This document shows positions 7,517 through 15,225 of a DNA stretch of 64,000 nucleotides, piece after piece. This DNA is from Acutalibacter muris (GTDB lineage: Bacteria; Bacillota; Clostridia; Oscillospirales; Acutalibacteraceae). The first letter of the stretch is position 1, and each line of letters opens with the position of its first letter. Location of the stretch: the NCBI RefSeq assembly GCF_002201475.1, contig NZ_CP021422.1, forward strand, positions 3,720,001-3,784,000. Reading direction: 5' to 3'. A model generated the notes under the pieces. The model saw only the letters and a program-made list of their open reading frames with translations. It was not told the DNA's origin and did not search any database. The position numbers and the translations under genes were made by a program.

Positions 7517-8500
7517 ATGAAAACCAGAAATTGCGGCAATTTAACTGTCAGCGAGATCGGCATGGGCTGCATGGGCTTCTCCCACGGCTACGGGCAGATC
7601 CCCAGCGAGGAATACAGCATTGAGGCCCTCCGAAAGGCCCTGGATTATGGCTGTGATTTCCTGGACACCTCTGAAGCCTACGGCCCCTATATGTCCGAAA
7701 CCGGGCACAACGAGAAAATTGTAGGCAAGGCCATCAAGGGCCGCCGGGAGGACGTGGTGCTGGCCACCAAGCTCTTCATCGGCACAGGCGAGGCCAGGCG
7801 CTCCGCCTATGACGCCCTCCGCAAGCACCTGGAGGCGTCCCTCAAGCGTTTGCAGACCGACTATGTGGACCTGTACTACCTCCACCGCATCAACCCCGAT
7901 GTGCCGGTGGAGCGGGTAGCCGAGGGTATGGGCAGGCTCATAGACGAGGGGCTTATCCGTGGCTGGGGGCTGTCCATGGTGACGGTGGACTTTATCGACC
8001 GGGCCCACAAGGTCACGCCGGTGAGCGCCGTGCAGAACATCTACTCCATGATGGAACGGGATTATGAGAAGAAGGTCCTCCCCTACTGCCAGGCGAACAA
8101 CATCGGCTTTGTGGCGTTTTCGCCCATCGCCAGCGGGTTCCTGTCCGGCAAGGTGACGGCTGACACCAAGTTTGTGGGGGACGATGTGCGGCGCTGGGTG
8201 CCCCAACTGAGCCAGCGGAATATCGCCGCAAACCAGCCGTTTATCGATTTGGTGTCCGGCGTGGCTGAGAGAAAGGGATGCACAAACGCCCAGATTTCCC
8301 TTGCGTGGATGCTGCATAAATATTCCTGCGTGGTGCCCCTCCCGGGCTCGAAGAATCAGGAGCGCATTTTGGAAAATCTCCGGGCCAGCGAGGTGGAGTT
8401 GACCGACGCCGAGTTCCGGGAGCTGGAAAACGGGCTGGCAGACCTGAAAGTGTACGGCAGACGCAAGGAGGTCAATATGGGTTCGGAGTATATAGACTAA
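7517..8500 (+). CDS. Aldo/keto reductase (first of two)
   Basis: 327 residues with an AGGAGG site. A complete (beta/alpha)8 aldo/keto reductase: Asp50, Tyr55, Lys85 and His123 form the catalytic tetrad (DFLDTSEAYG, VLATK, YYLHRINPD). The C-terminal VVPLPGSKNQERILENL is the NADP(H) adenosine-phosphate-binding signature. It should reduce aldehydes, ketones or quinones in the cytoplasm; the substrate is unknown. It lies 19 bp after the ferredoxin-like gene and 25 bp before a paralogue, and is probably induced through the divergent TetR repressor. Confidence 0.9.
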   Translation: MKTRNCGNLTVSEIGMGCMGFSHGYGQIPSEEYSIEALRKALDYGCDFLDTSEAYGPYMSETGHNEKIVGKAIKGRREDVVLATKLFIGTGEARRSAYDALRKHLEASLKRLQTDYVDLYYLHRINPDVPVERVAEGMGRLIDEGLIRGWGLSMVTVDFIDRAHKVTPVSAVQNIYSMMERDYEKKVLPYCQANNIGFVAFSPIASGFLSGKVTADTKFVGDDVRRWVPQLSQRNIAANQPFIDLVSGVAERKGCTNAQISLAWMLHKYSCVVPLPGSKNQERILENLRASEVELTDAEFRELENGLADLKVYGRRKEVNMGSEYID

Positions 8501-8525
8501 TCATTATTGTTTTAGGAGGATTACT

Positions 8526-9485
8526 ATGGAAACCAGAATTTTAGGCAAGGATCTGAAAGTCAGCGCTATCGGGCTGGGCTGCATGGGCCTGTCCCACGCC
8601 AACGGCGCTCCCACCGAGGAAAACGAGGCTGTCCGGCTGCTGCGGGAGGCCGTGGAGGATGGCTACACCTTCTTCGACACCGCCGAGACCTACGGCTACA
8701 AGGAGGATCCTCATCACAACGAAAAGCTGCTGGGCAAGGCGTTTTCCGGTATGCGCGGCAAGCTGGTGATCGCCACCAAGTTCGGCGTGTGGTTCGACTA
8801 TAGTGAGAATGAGTACCACCCCAAGCTCAACGCGGACTCCCGCCCGGAGACCATCCGAAAGTCCGTGGACGAGAGCCTGAAACGACTGAATACCGACTAT
8901 ATCGACCTGTACTACCAGCATCGGGTAGACCCCAACGTGGAGCCGGAAACTGTGGCGGAAGTCATGTCCGAGCTCATCAAGGAGGGCAAGATACGCCATT
9001 GGGGCGTGTCTATGGCCAGCGAGGATTACATCCGCCGGGCACACGCCGTCTGCCCCCTGACCGCCTCCCAGAACGTGTACTCCCTGATTGCCCCGGATGA
9101 ATCTTTATTCAGCACCTTCGAGGAGCTGAACATCGGCCTGGTGTCCTGCTGCCCGATTGCAAAGGGCCTGCTGACTGGTGCGTACACCAAGGGCCAGGAG
9201 TTCGAGCAGGGCGATTACCGCCGAGGTTCCGCCTGGTTTAGCGATGAGACCATGGATAAAACACAGCCTTTATTGGACTACCTCACCCAGCTGGGCAAGG
9301 AAAAAAATGCCACTTTGGGCCAGCTTTCTTTGGCGTGGATGATAAACAAAAAGCCCTGGATCGTGCCGATACCGGGCACCAGGAAGTCCAGCCGGCTGAA
9401 GGAGAATGCCGGAGCGGGAGATATCCGGCTGACGGCGGAGGAAGTGGCGGGGATCGACGCCGCTATAACGATTGGCACGACGTGA
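8526..9485 (+). CDS. Aldo/keto reductase (second, paralogous)
   Basis: 319 residues with an AGGAGG site 6 bases before the ATG. Same family as the gene 25 bp upstream but clearly divergent in sequence. The catalytic tetrad is Asp51, Tyr56, Lys85 and His132 (TFFDTAETYG, VIATK, LYYQHRVDPN), and the NADP(H) site is WIVPIPGTRKSSRLKEN. Last intact gene of the TetR-controlled operon; fragmentary sequence starts at its stop codon. The two reductases may act on related substrates or form a mixed complex with the ferredoxin-like protein (inference). Confidence 0.9.
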   Translation: METRILGKDLKVSAIGLGCMGLSHANGAPTEENEAVRLLREAVEDGYTFFDTAETYGYKEDPHHNEKLLGKAFSGMRGKLVIATKFGVWFDYSENEYHPKLNADSRPETIRKSVDESLKRLNTDYIDLYYQHRVDPNVEPETVAEVMSELIKEGKIRHWGVSMASEDYIRRAHAVCPLTASQNVYSLIAPDESLFSTFEELNIGLVSCCPIAKGLLTGAYTKGQEFEQGDYRRGSAWFSDETMDKTQPLLDYLTQLGKEKNATLGQLSLAWMINKKPWIVPIPGTRKSSRLKENAGAGDIRLTAEEVAGIDAAITIGTT

Positions 9486-9620
9486 ACCAGTGTGCCGGTT
9501 ATGTGCTGACCTTTTCCGGCGGGCGCTAGATTTATGTTACCGGCGACACCTCCACCATAGAGCAACTACCTGAGTTGGCAGAGAAAGAAATCGATTACGC
9601 CTTTTTCTGCTGTGATGAAA
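9482..9620 (+). pseudogene. Metallo-beta-lactamase-fold hydrolase, internal fragment
   Basis: Read in the frame of aac at 9484, the translation gives NQCAGYVLTFSGGR, a TAG, then IYVTGDTSTIEQL and EKEIDYAFFCCDE. The TGDT motif with its upstream glycine-rich strand is typical of UlaG-like metal-dependent hydrolases. There is no start, the HxHxDH motif is absent and a stop lies inside, so this is a remnant of ~45 codons. It abuts both the reductase gene and an integrase remnant. Confidence 0.6.
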
Positions 9621-9700
9621 TTGAAAAACTGCGGGTCAAGGACATTGATTCAAAAGAGATGCGGATTTTCGTAAAAGGCGGCGAAATACAAAAAGTTGAA
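9621..9700 (+). pseudogene. Tyrosine recombinase (integrase) remnant next to tRNA-Val
   Basis: In the same frame as the preceding fragment, the translation IEKLRVKDIDSKEMRIFVKGGE resembles the strand segment following the first catalytic Arg of phage-type integrases (LRxxDID...IxVxxGKGxK). Only ~25 residues remain. The position, under 60 bp upstream of a tRNA gene, is where integrases of tRNA-targeting islands usually sit. Confidence 0.5.
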
Positions 9701-9708
9701 AAAAGGGC

Positions 9709-9737
9709 TTGCATTTTTCACAGCAGGAGTGTATAAT
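9709..9737 (+). promoter_or_regulatory. Promoter of tRNA-Val
   Basis: TTGCAT at 9709-9714, a 17-base spacer and a consensus TATAAT at 9732-9737, 12 bases before the mature tRNA start. Confidence 0.85.
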
Positions 9738-9748
9738 AAGAAAGACCC

Positions 9749-9825
9749 GGGCGCTTAGCTCAGCTGGCTAGAGCACCTGCTTGACGTGCAGGGGGTCAGC
9801 GGTTCAAGTCCGTTAGCGCCCACCA
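9749..9825 (+). tRNA. tRNA-Val (GAC anticodon)
   Basis: 77 nt with encoded CCA. Acceptor arms GGGCGCT/AGCGCCC pair perfectly, the D arm contains GCTCAGCTGGCTAGAGC, the anticodon loop is TTGACGT giving GAC, and the T arm has GTTCAAGTC. Preceded by a consensus promoter and followed by a strong terminator, so it is a single-gene unit. Confidence 0.95.
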
Positions 9826-9851
9826 TGTTTACACATCTTAACAGATGCCAC

Positions 9852-9884
9852 CTCAAAAACCGCGCAGTGTGCGCGGTTTTTGAG
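9852..9884 (+). terminator. Terminator of tRNA-Val
   Basis: Arms ctcaaaaaccgcgc and gcgcggtttttgag form a 14-bp stem with a 5-base loop; the T run is built into the 3' arm. Confidence 0.85.
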
Positions 9885-9971
9885 CGTTCAGAGGGCCAAA
9901 GAAAAAACGGTGGAAAAAGTTCTGCGGTTTTCTGACAAAGAAAGAACGAAAACATACTGAAAGGAGAACAC

Positions 9972-11327
9972 ATGTCAAACCGTATCAGAAGCATGACCGA
10001 GGGCAGCCCCACAAGGCTGCTTATAACCTTCGCCCTGCCCCTTATGCTGGGCAACGTCTTTCAGCAGCTGTATACCGTGGTAGACACCGCCGTGGTAGGA
10101 CAGGGGGTGGGGGTCGAGGCCCTTGCGGCCATAGGCGCGGCAGACTGGCTGAACTGGCTGGTATTAAGCGTTGTCCAGGGCTTTGCCCAGGGCTTTTCCA
10201 TACTTATGGCCCAGCACTTCGGGGCAAAGGACTATAGGGAGCTCTCCCGGACCGTGGGAGCCTCCACCACCTTATGCGGCATTGCCGCCGTAGTGATGCT
10301 GGCGCTGAGCCAGGGGCTTTCAGAGCCGGTATTAAGACTTTTGAACACCCCTGGAGATATAATCGGGGACTCTCTTTTATACCTGCGCATAATCTTTGCG
10401 GGAATACCTATAATCACCGCCTATAACCTTTTGGCCTCCATACTGCGGGCCCTTGGGGACAGCAAAACTCCGCTCTATGCCGTAGTCGTCGCCACGGTAG
10501 TGAACATAGGGCTGGACCTCCTGTTCGTGCTGGGCTTCCACTGGGGTATAGCCGGGGCGGCGGGGGCCACTATCATAGCCCAGGCCGTGTCCACGGTGTA
10601 CTGCTATATAAACGTGCGCCGGGTCAGCATACTTGAGCTGCGTCCCGAGGATTTTAAGCTGGGGAGGGCTATCACAGGGGCGCTTTTGAAGCTGGGCTCC
10701 CCCGTGGCGCTGCAGAACGCCATAATCTCCGCCGGGGGCATGGTGGTCCAGTCCGTGGTGAACCGCTACGGTATGCTCTTTATCGCCGGCTTCACCGCCA
10801 CCAACAAGCTCTACGGCCTTCTGGAGATAGCCGCCACGTCCTATGGATATGCGGTCACCTCCTTCGTGGGGCAGAACCTGGGCGGAGGGCTCTTTGCCCG
10901 CATAAGAAAGGGTATGCGCTCGGCGGCGGTCATCGCCCTTATCACCTCGGCGGTGATAGCCGCGGCCATGCTGCTTCTCGGAAAGCTCTTCCTGGGGCTT
11001 TTCATTTCCGGCACAACCGAGGAGGTCTCGGCCTCCATGGACATCGCCTATAAGTACCTGGCCATAATGAGCCTGTTTTTGCCGGTGCTCTATATGCTGC
11101 ACATCTACCGCTCGGCCCTGATGGGCCTGGGAGACACGGTGGTGCCCATGATATCCGGCTTTATGGAGATGGTAATGCGGGTGGGCATAGCCCTATTGCT
11201 GCCCCTTCTGCTTACGGACGGCATATACTACGCCGAGGTGGGAGCCTGGACCGGGGCGGCGGTGCTGCTCACATTGGCTTATTTTGTGCGCATGAGGAAA
11301 TACCCTCTCGCAGATAAAAAAACTTAA
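9972..11327 (+). CDS. MATE-family multidrug/metabolite exporter
   Basis: 451 residues with an AAGGAG site. Two homologous halves, each with about six hydrophobic helices, as in MATE transporters: the N-terminal PTRLLITFALPLMLGNVFQQLYTVVD with the QQLY and DT motifs is diagnostic, and the second half has the equivalent GSPVALQNAIIS. It is a cation-coupled exporter in the cytoplasmic membrane, of the NorM/DinF group. Substrate is unknown. It follows the tRNA-Val unit and is separated from the next gene by ~60 bp, possibly with its own promoter. Confidence 0.92.
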   Translation: MSNRIRSMTEGSPTRLLITFALPLMLGNVFQQLYTVVDTAVVGQGVGVEALAAIGAADWLNWLVLSVVQGFAQGFSILMAQHFGAKDYRELSRTVGASTTLCGIAAVVMLALSQGLSEPVLRLLNTPGDIIGDSLLYLRIIFAGIPIITAYNLLASILRALGDSKTPLYAVVVATVVNIGLDLLFVLGFHWGIAGAAGATIIAQAVSTVYCYINVRRVSILELRPEDFKLGRAITGALLKLGSPVALQNAIISAGGMVVQSVVNRYGMLFIAGFTATNKLYGLLEIAATSYGYAVTSFVGQNLGGGLFARIRKGMRSAAVIALITSAVIAAAMLLLGKLFLGLFISGTTEEVSASMDIAYKYLAIMSLFLPVLYMLHIYRSALMGLGDTVVPMISGFMEMVMRVGIALLLPLLLTDGIYYAEVGAWTGAAVLLTLAYFVRMRKYPLADKKT

Positions 11328-11386
11328 ACCGTCTCATTGCATAGCGCAGCCTGGCTGTGCTATGCTTGTCTTAAGGAGATGATTTT

Positions 11387-11875
11387 ATGCCAAACGAGGA
11401 GAAGAAGGATTTTAACGCCATGCTTCACGACAGCAAGGATATGCCCAAGGTGCAGATAGTCACGGACCCGGGGACCATTAAAAAGTACGGCGGGGACAGG
11501 ATGTACTTTGCGCCGCCCATGGAATATGACCGGGCCATGAGGAGGGTGCCAGAGGGTAAGCTCGCCACCATAACGGACATAAGAGCCTACTTTGCCAGAG
11601 CCAACGGCGCCGACTTCACGGAGCCAATCACGGCGGGAATATTCGTGTCCATCGCCGCCTGGGCCAGCTTTCAGCGGGGCGAAGACGAGACCCCCTACTG
11701 GCGCACGCTGAAGGCCGGGGGAGAGCTGAACCCAAAGTATCCTGGGGGAATAGAGGCCCAGAGGGAGAGCCTTGAGGCAGAGGGGCATATAGTGGTGCAA
11801 AGGGGCAGGAGGAATATCAGGTACTATGTGAAGGATTATGAGAGGGCGCTGTACTCCTTTGAAAACCGCAACTGA
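11387..11875 (+). CDS. Alkyltransferase-like (MGMT-family) protein without the acceptor Cys
   Basis: 162 residues, AAGGAG site. The middle resembles the MGMT/ATL DNA-binding fold: VPEGKLATITDIRAYFARAN (helix preceding the active site), then TPYWRTLKAGGELNPKYPGG and AQRESLEAEGH, matching the P-C-H-R-V...G...Q...L-x-x-EG pattern. The Cys of P-C-H-R is replaced (P-Y-W-R), so it cannot accept an alkyl group. ATL proteins of this sort bind alkylated guanine and recruit excision repair. The N-terminal ~50 residues are an extra segment. Its neighbours give no further clue. Confidence 0.7.
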   Translation: MPNEEKKDFNAMLHDSKDMPKVQIVTDPGTIKKYGGDRMYFAPPMEYDRAMRRVPEGKLATITDIRAYFARANGADFTEPITAGIFVSIAAWASFQRGEDETPYWRTLKAGGELNPKYPGGIEAQRESLEAEGHIVVQRGRRNIRYYVKDYERALYSFENRN

Positions 11876-11932
11876 TATCAAGCAATCTGCCCACGCCTTT
11901 TGCTATACTAATCTCAGCTAAGAGGTGATACC

Positions 11933-12883
11933 ATGTACCACAGCAACGAGACAGTGCAGAGGATGATAGAGTGGCTTGAACAGAACCTTTCGGGGGAACC
12001 GGGGCTTCTCCCGCTGTCGAAGCACGTAGGGTATTCTCCCTGGTACTGCTCGGCGCTGTTCCATCAGATTTGCGGCATGACTCTGCGAAGCTACGTGGCA
12101 AAAAGACGGCTGACCATGGCGGCGCTGGCCCTTAGAGACGAAAATTCCCGCATACTGGACGTAGCCCTGGGCTCCGGGTTCTCCTCCCAGGAAGCTCTTA
12201 CAAGGGCCTTTAAGGAGGCCTTCGGGTGCACCCCCCGGGAGTACAGGCTGAGCCCCCGGCCCCTGCCGCTGTTCGTGAGCCACGACGTGTTTCACCCCTG
12301 GCAGTATGCACAGCAGTATAAAAAAGGAGGCAGAGACATGAGCAAAGGCGATTTGAGAGATGCAAGAATGAGGGTGGAGTACGTCCCCGCCCACAAGTAC
12401 ATGGGTATCTGGGACAAGGTGGCTACCTGCTACGGCACCTTCTGGGCGCGCCACAACTGCGACGAGGTCTGCGGCATAATTGAGAGCATGACGAACGCGG
12501 CCCACCCGGTGGTAACCCCCCATACTGCGGGCTGGCACTATGTGAACGGAGAGCGGCACTACTTCTACGGCATGGGGTTGAGGGAGGATTATGACGGCCC
12601 GATACCCGACGGATTTGAGGTGCGGGAGTTCCCGGGGAGCTACTATCTTGTGTTCTATCACCCGCCCTTTGACTATATGGAGGATAACGGCGAGGTGATG
12701 GGCAGGGTAGAGGAACTTGCCTGGAGCTATGACCTCAGCAAGGACCATGTGGACCCCAGCGGACTGAGCACGGCGGCAGGCGCGGGGAGGTTCCTGTGGA
12801 ACGAGGAGGCCTGCCAGTGCTATCAGCGGCATTACCCGGAGGGGATAGGGTATGAGGTGTTAAGGCCGGTGAAGGTAAGGTAA
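11933..12883 (+). CDS. AraC-type regulator with C-terminal GyrI-like ligand domain
   Basis: 316 residues with an AGAGGTG site. Residues ~5-105 hold both AraC helix-turn-helix motifs: LLPLSKHVGYSPWYCSALF and ILDVALGSGFSSQEALTRAF with the FGCTPREYR ending. Residues ~135-315 form a GyrI-like/effector-binding domain (RVEYVPAHKYMGI ... GYEVLRPVK), as in Rob and SoxS-like multidrug-sensing regulators. It probably binds a hydrophobic or cationic compound and activates nearby or distant genes; the MATE exporter upstream is a plausible target (inference). A terminator hairpin follows. Confidence 0.88.
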   Translation: MYHSNETVQRMIEWLEQNLSGEPGLLPLSKHVGYSPWYCSALFHQICGMTLRSYVAKRRLTMAALALRDENSRILDVALGSGFSSQEALTRAFKEAFGCTPREYRLSPRPLPLFVSHDVFHPWQYAQQYKKGGRDMSKGDLRDARMRVEYVPAHKYMGIWDKVATCYGTFWARHNCDEVCGIIESMTNAAHPVVTPHTAGWHYVNGERHYFYGMGLREDYDGPIPDGFEVREFPGSYYLVFYHPPFDYMEDNGEVMGRVEELAWSYDLSKDHVDPSGLSTAAGAGRFLWNEEACQCYQRHYPEGIGYEVLRPVKVR

Positions 12884-12915
12884 AAGCTCTGTAGACTTCG
12901 CAAAGCGCAAAATTA

Positions 12916-12944
12916 AGAGGGACGCATACAGCGTCCCTCTTTTG
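12916..12944 (+). terminator. Terminator of the AraC-GyrI gene
   Basis: Arms agagggacgc and gcgtccctct around a 5-base loop, followed by TTTT. Confidence 0.85.
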
Positions 12945-12968
12945 GTGTGGATATTTATCGCTTGCCTG

Positions 12969-13058
12969 TTACAGAAACCGCCCACGGTACAGGAAGGAGA
13001 CTATTTCCGCCCGGGTGCATTTATCGCCCGGCTTTACGCCGGTAAAGCTGTTGGAGGG
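12969..13058 (-). pseudogene. SLH-domain C-terminal remnant
   Basis: On the minus strand the frame gives NSFTGVKPGDKCTRAEI followed by VSFLYRGRFL and a stop at 12969-12971. The TRAEIVSFLYR motif is the standard ending of an S-layer homology repeat. Upstream the frame meets proline-rich sequence and then the antisense of a permease fragment, so only ~28 codons of the surface protein survive. Confidence 0.6.
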
Positions 13059-13059
13059 A

Positions 13060-13205
13060 GCGGGTGGCGGCGTTATCAATAACCTTTTAATCAACTATAT
13101 ACAAAAGCGGCGCACCCTTGCCACGTATAAATCCATTGGACTAAGTAACCGTCAAAACAGAAAGATGACACTAATAGAGGGCTTTTCCTCCGGGCTTATC
13201 GGACC
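13060..13205 (+). pseudogene. FtsX-type ABC permease fragment
   Basis: Within the frame opening at 13015, the segment INNLLINYIQKRRTLATYKS plus [17 protein letters not shown] resembles the cytoplasmic loop of MacB/FtsX permeases, where RKRE(L/F)A..KAIGLS.KQ precedes a membrane helix. About 48 codons remain; the frame then switches to unrelated sequence. Confidence 0.6.
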
Positions 13206-13219
13206 AAAAAAGGGCATAC

Positions 13220-13417
13220 CCCCGCGAATTGTCCGGGGGACAGCAGCAACGTGTGGCCCTCGCCCGCGCACTAATCGGAAATCCCGAAATCCTGTTTGCA
13301 GACGAACCTACGGGAAACCTTGACAGTCATACAGGAGCAGAGATAATGAGTTTGTTGCCGCGTATCAACAAGGAACGCAGACATATTTTCATGCCTACTC
13401 TATCCCGGCGGCTTTGA
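13220..13417 (+). pseudogene. ABC transporter ATPase fragment
   Basis: Contains the ABC signature and Walker B without the Walker [16 protein letters not shown], then [13 protein letters not shown] and GAEIMSLL. The rest of the ATPase (A-loop, P-loop, Q-loop, H-switch) is missing. In intact operons of this type (MacB/LolD-like) the ATPase usually precedes the permease, whereas here the permease scrap comes first, so the patch was rearranged. Confidence 0.75.
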
Positions 13418-13558
13418 TTTTCAGAGCCGGAAGTACCCCTCACAGCAAAGCAGCAGGAAAGCCTTTAGACAGATTTACTACTTCTTTTTCTACCGCCCAG
13501 AGGGAAAACCTAAGAAGTTATGAGGGTATATAAGAACTTCTAAAGAGATAATCTGAAT
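13418..13558 (+). other. Uncharacterised tail of the fragment patch
   Basis: One frame stays open for ~35 codons (contains [14 protein letters not shown] and YYFFFYRPEGKPKKL, stop near 13519) but has no start and no recognisable family. Probably another gene scrap; no regulatory element is evident. Confidence 0.3.
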
Positions 13559-14497
13559 TCACCATAAATTTTCTGGTACAAGCTCTATTTTATACTCTTT
13601 TGCGGCCATTACCCAGTATTCCTCCGGCACCCCTGCCCAGCCCGCCGCTTTTATCCCGGTATCCAAACGGTAAAGCTCCACCGCCCGCTGTGGCACCCTG
13701 CCGAAGGGATCCGTGCCGGTGAGCACATTATGCCGGAGCATGGCAGCCCATACCGGCGCGCGCTTTGTAAGCCCGGAGAGCTCTAAATTTTTTATTGTCT
13801 GTTCCCAGTCGTAGGGCACGGTCACATACTCAGGTACCCAGCGCCCACCCTCATAGTGCATAAGGAGCATCTGCGCAACTTTTGCAAGGGGGGTCACCTC
13901 CACGACCCCGGCCCGTGTCCGGCAGTAGATGGGGTTGCCCACGGAGCCCGCGCATACTGCCCGCAGACCCTTGTGCCAGAAGCTGAAAAAGCGGTGGTTA
14001 TGGCCCTTCAGGAGTATGCGCTCCGGGAGCTGTGCAAGCTTCTCCAGCGCTTCAACACTGTATATCTGGTCCTTGGTCTTATAAGGCGAGCCGTGACAGA
14101 AGGCTATGGGCGGCGCGCTCCCTATCTGCCAGGAGCCGTAAACGGGCAGGCCCTCGAACCAGTCGATATCTCTATCTGTCAGGTTTTCATAGCAGTATAA
14201 GAGCGCCCCCTGGCAGGAGCCGTCCCTCCAGACAGAGCCATCGGCCTCTTTACCGCCGTTGGCCCGGTAGCTTATCATATAGTCCTCACGGTTCCCCCGA
14301 ACGAACCGGCAGTCGTACCGGCCCGCCGCTTCATAGAGAAGCTCCATAACCCGCTGGGGATAGGCGTGGTCGGTGATATAGTCCCCAAGGAAGACGTACT
14401 TTTCTATTTTACGCGCCCGGGCATAGTCCAGGCAGGCCTTTAGGGCCAAGTAATTGCCGTGCACGTCCGCCAGCACGGCCACAGTAAATTCTCTCAA
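13559..14497 (-). CDS. Metallophosphoesterase (calcineurin-like, YfcE-type)
   Basis: 312 residues; the start overlaps the preceding gene's stop by 4 bases (ATGA), giving translational coupling. Metal-site motifs of the phosphoesterase fold: DVHGN (11-15), GDYITD (~38-43), GNRED (~70), CHGSPY and KGHNH. Residues 1-200 form the catalytic domain; the ~110-residue C-terminal extension (RWVPEYVTVPYDWEQTI...) is found in relatives of this kind. The substrate could be a phosphodiester or nucleotide. Last gene of a four-gene minus-strand operon with a HAD phosphatase, an S26-like protein and an RNA methyltransferase. Confidence 0.85.
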   Translation of the reverse strand: MREFTVAVLADVHGNYLALKACLDYARARKIEKYVFLGDYITDHAYPQRVMELLYEAAGRYDCRFVRGNREDYMISYRANGGKEADGSVWRDGSCQGALLYCYENLTDRDIDWFEGLPVYGSWQIGSAPPIAFCHGSPYKTKDQIYSVEALEKLAQLPERILLKGHNHRFFSFWHKGLRAVCAGSVGNPIYCRTRAGVVEVTPLAKVAQMLLMHYEGGRWVPEYVTVPYDWEQTIKNLELSGLTKRAPVWAAMLRHNVLTGTDPFGRVPQRAVELYRLDTGIKAAGWAGVPEEYWVMAAKEYKIELVPENLW

Positions 14498-15225
14498 GCT
14501 GCACCTCCATTGCGCTGTGTAAACAGATATGTGCCGATGCTTACCGCCACGGCGAGGTTCAATGAATCCACGTCCTCTGTCTGGGCAATAAACAGGCTCT
14601 GGCCAAAATTCTGGAATTCCGGCGGCAGCCCTGTGGACTCGTTCCCGAAGACCAGGGTGTAAAGCTCGCTCTCAGGGCAGGTATTGGGGGTCAGGACAGT
14701 CCCGCCGTCCAGCATGAAGGGGAAGATATCCCTATTGTTCCCGAACTCCGAGAGGTACTCGTCAAAGTCCCCGAACTCCTGCACCCTCAGCCGGAAAACC
14801 GCGCCCATAGAGGCCCGCACGGCCTTGGGGTGCCAGCGGTCGGCACCGCCGCCGATTATGGCAAGATCCCTTATGCCAAAGCCCAAAACAGTGCGCTCTA
14901 TGGTGCCCAGGTTCCCCATGTCCCCGGGATGCACCAGGGCAATATGGGGCCGCTCACGGCAGAGCTTCTCCTGATACTTTATAAACTCCCCGGCGGCATA
15001 GCATATCTCCTTTTGGGAGATGCGGTCCAGGGCCTTTTGAGAGCAGTGGCAGGGTATGTCCAGCTGTTCACACAGGTCTATAAGCTTGTCCCGCTGGGTG
15101 AAATCCTCGCGGTAGTATACAGCCCTCGCCATATCCGGCCGGCAGCTTAAAAGCTCAAAAGTTGGGAAGGGACCCAGGGCATATGAGTGGGAGAGTTCAT
15201 GCTTATATTTCTTTGGCAGTTCCAT
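14494..15225 (-). CDS. SpoU/TrmH-family RNA methyltransferase
   Basis: 243 residues. The SPOUT trefoil-knot motifs are present: NLGTIERTVLGFG (motif 1), LVFGNESTGLP (motif 2) and DSLNLAVAVSIGTYLF (motif 3). It should 2'-O-methylate a tRNA or rRNA nucleotide using S-adenosylmethionine, as a dimer. The N-terminal ~85 residues form a substrate-binding extension different from RlmB's. The start lies 23 bp inside the upstream gene and the stop overlaps the downstream gene by 4 bp, so it is part of a tight operon. The exact RNA target is unknown. Confidence 0.88.
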   Translation of the reverse strand: MELPKKYKHELSHSYALGPFPTFELLSCRPDMARAVYYREDFTQRDKLIDLCEQLDIPCHCSQKALDRISQKEICYAAGEFIKYQEKLCRERPHIALVHPGDMGNLGTIERTVLGFGIRDLAIIGGGADRWHPKAVRASMGAVFRLRVQEFGDFDEYLSEFGNNRDIFPFMLDGGTVLTPNTCPESELYTLVFGNESTGLPPEFQNFGQSLFIAQTEDVDSLNLAVAVSIGTYLFTQRNGGAA

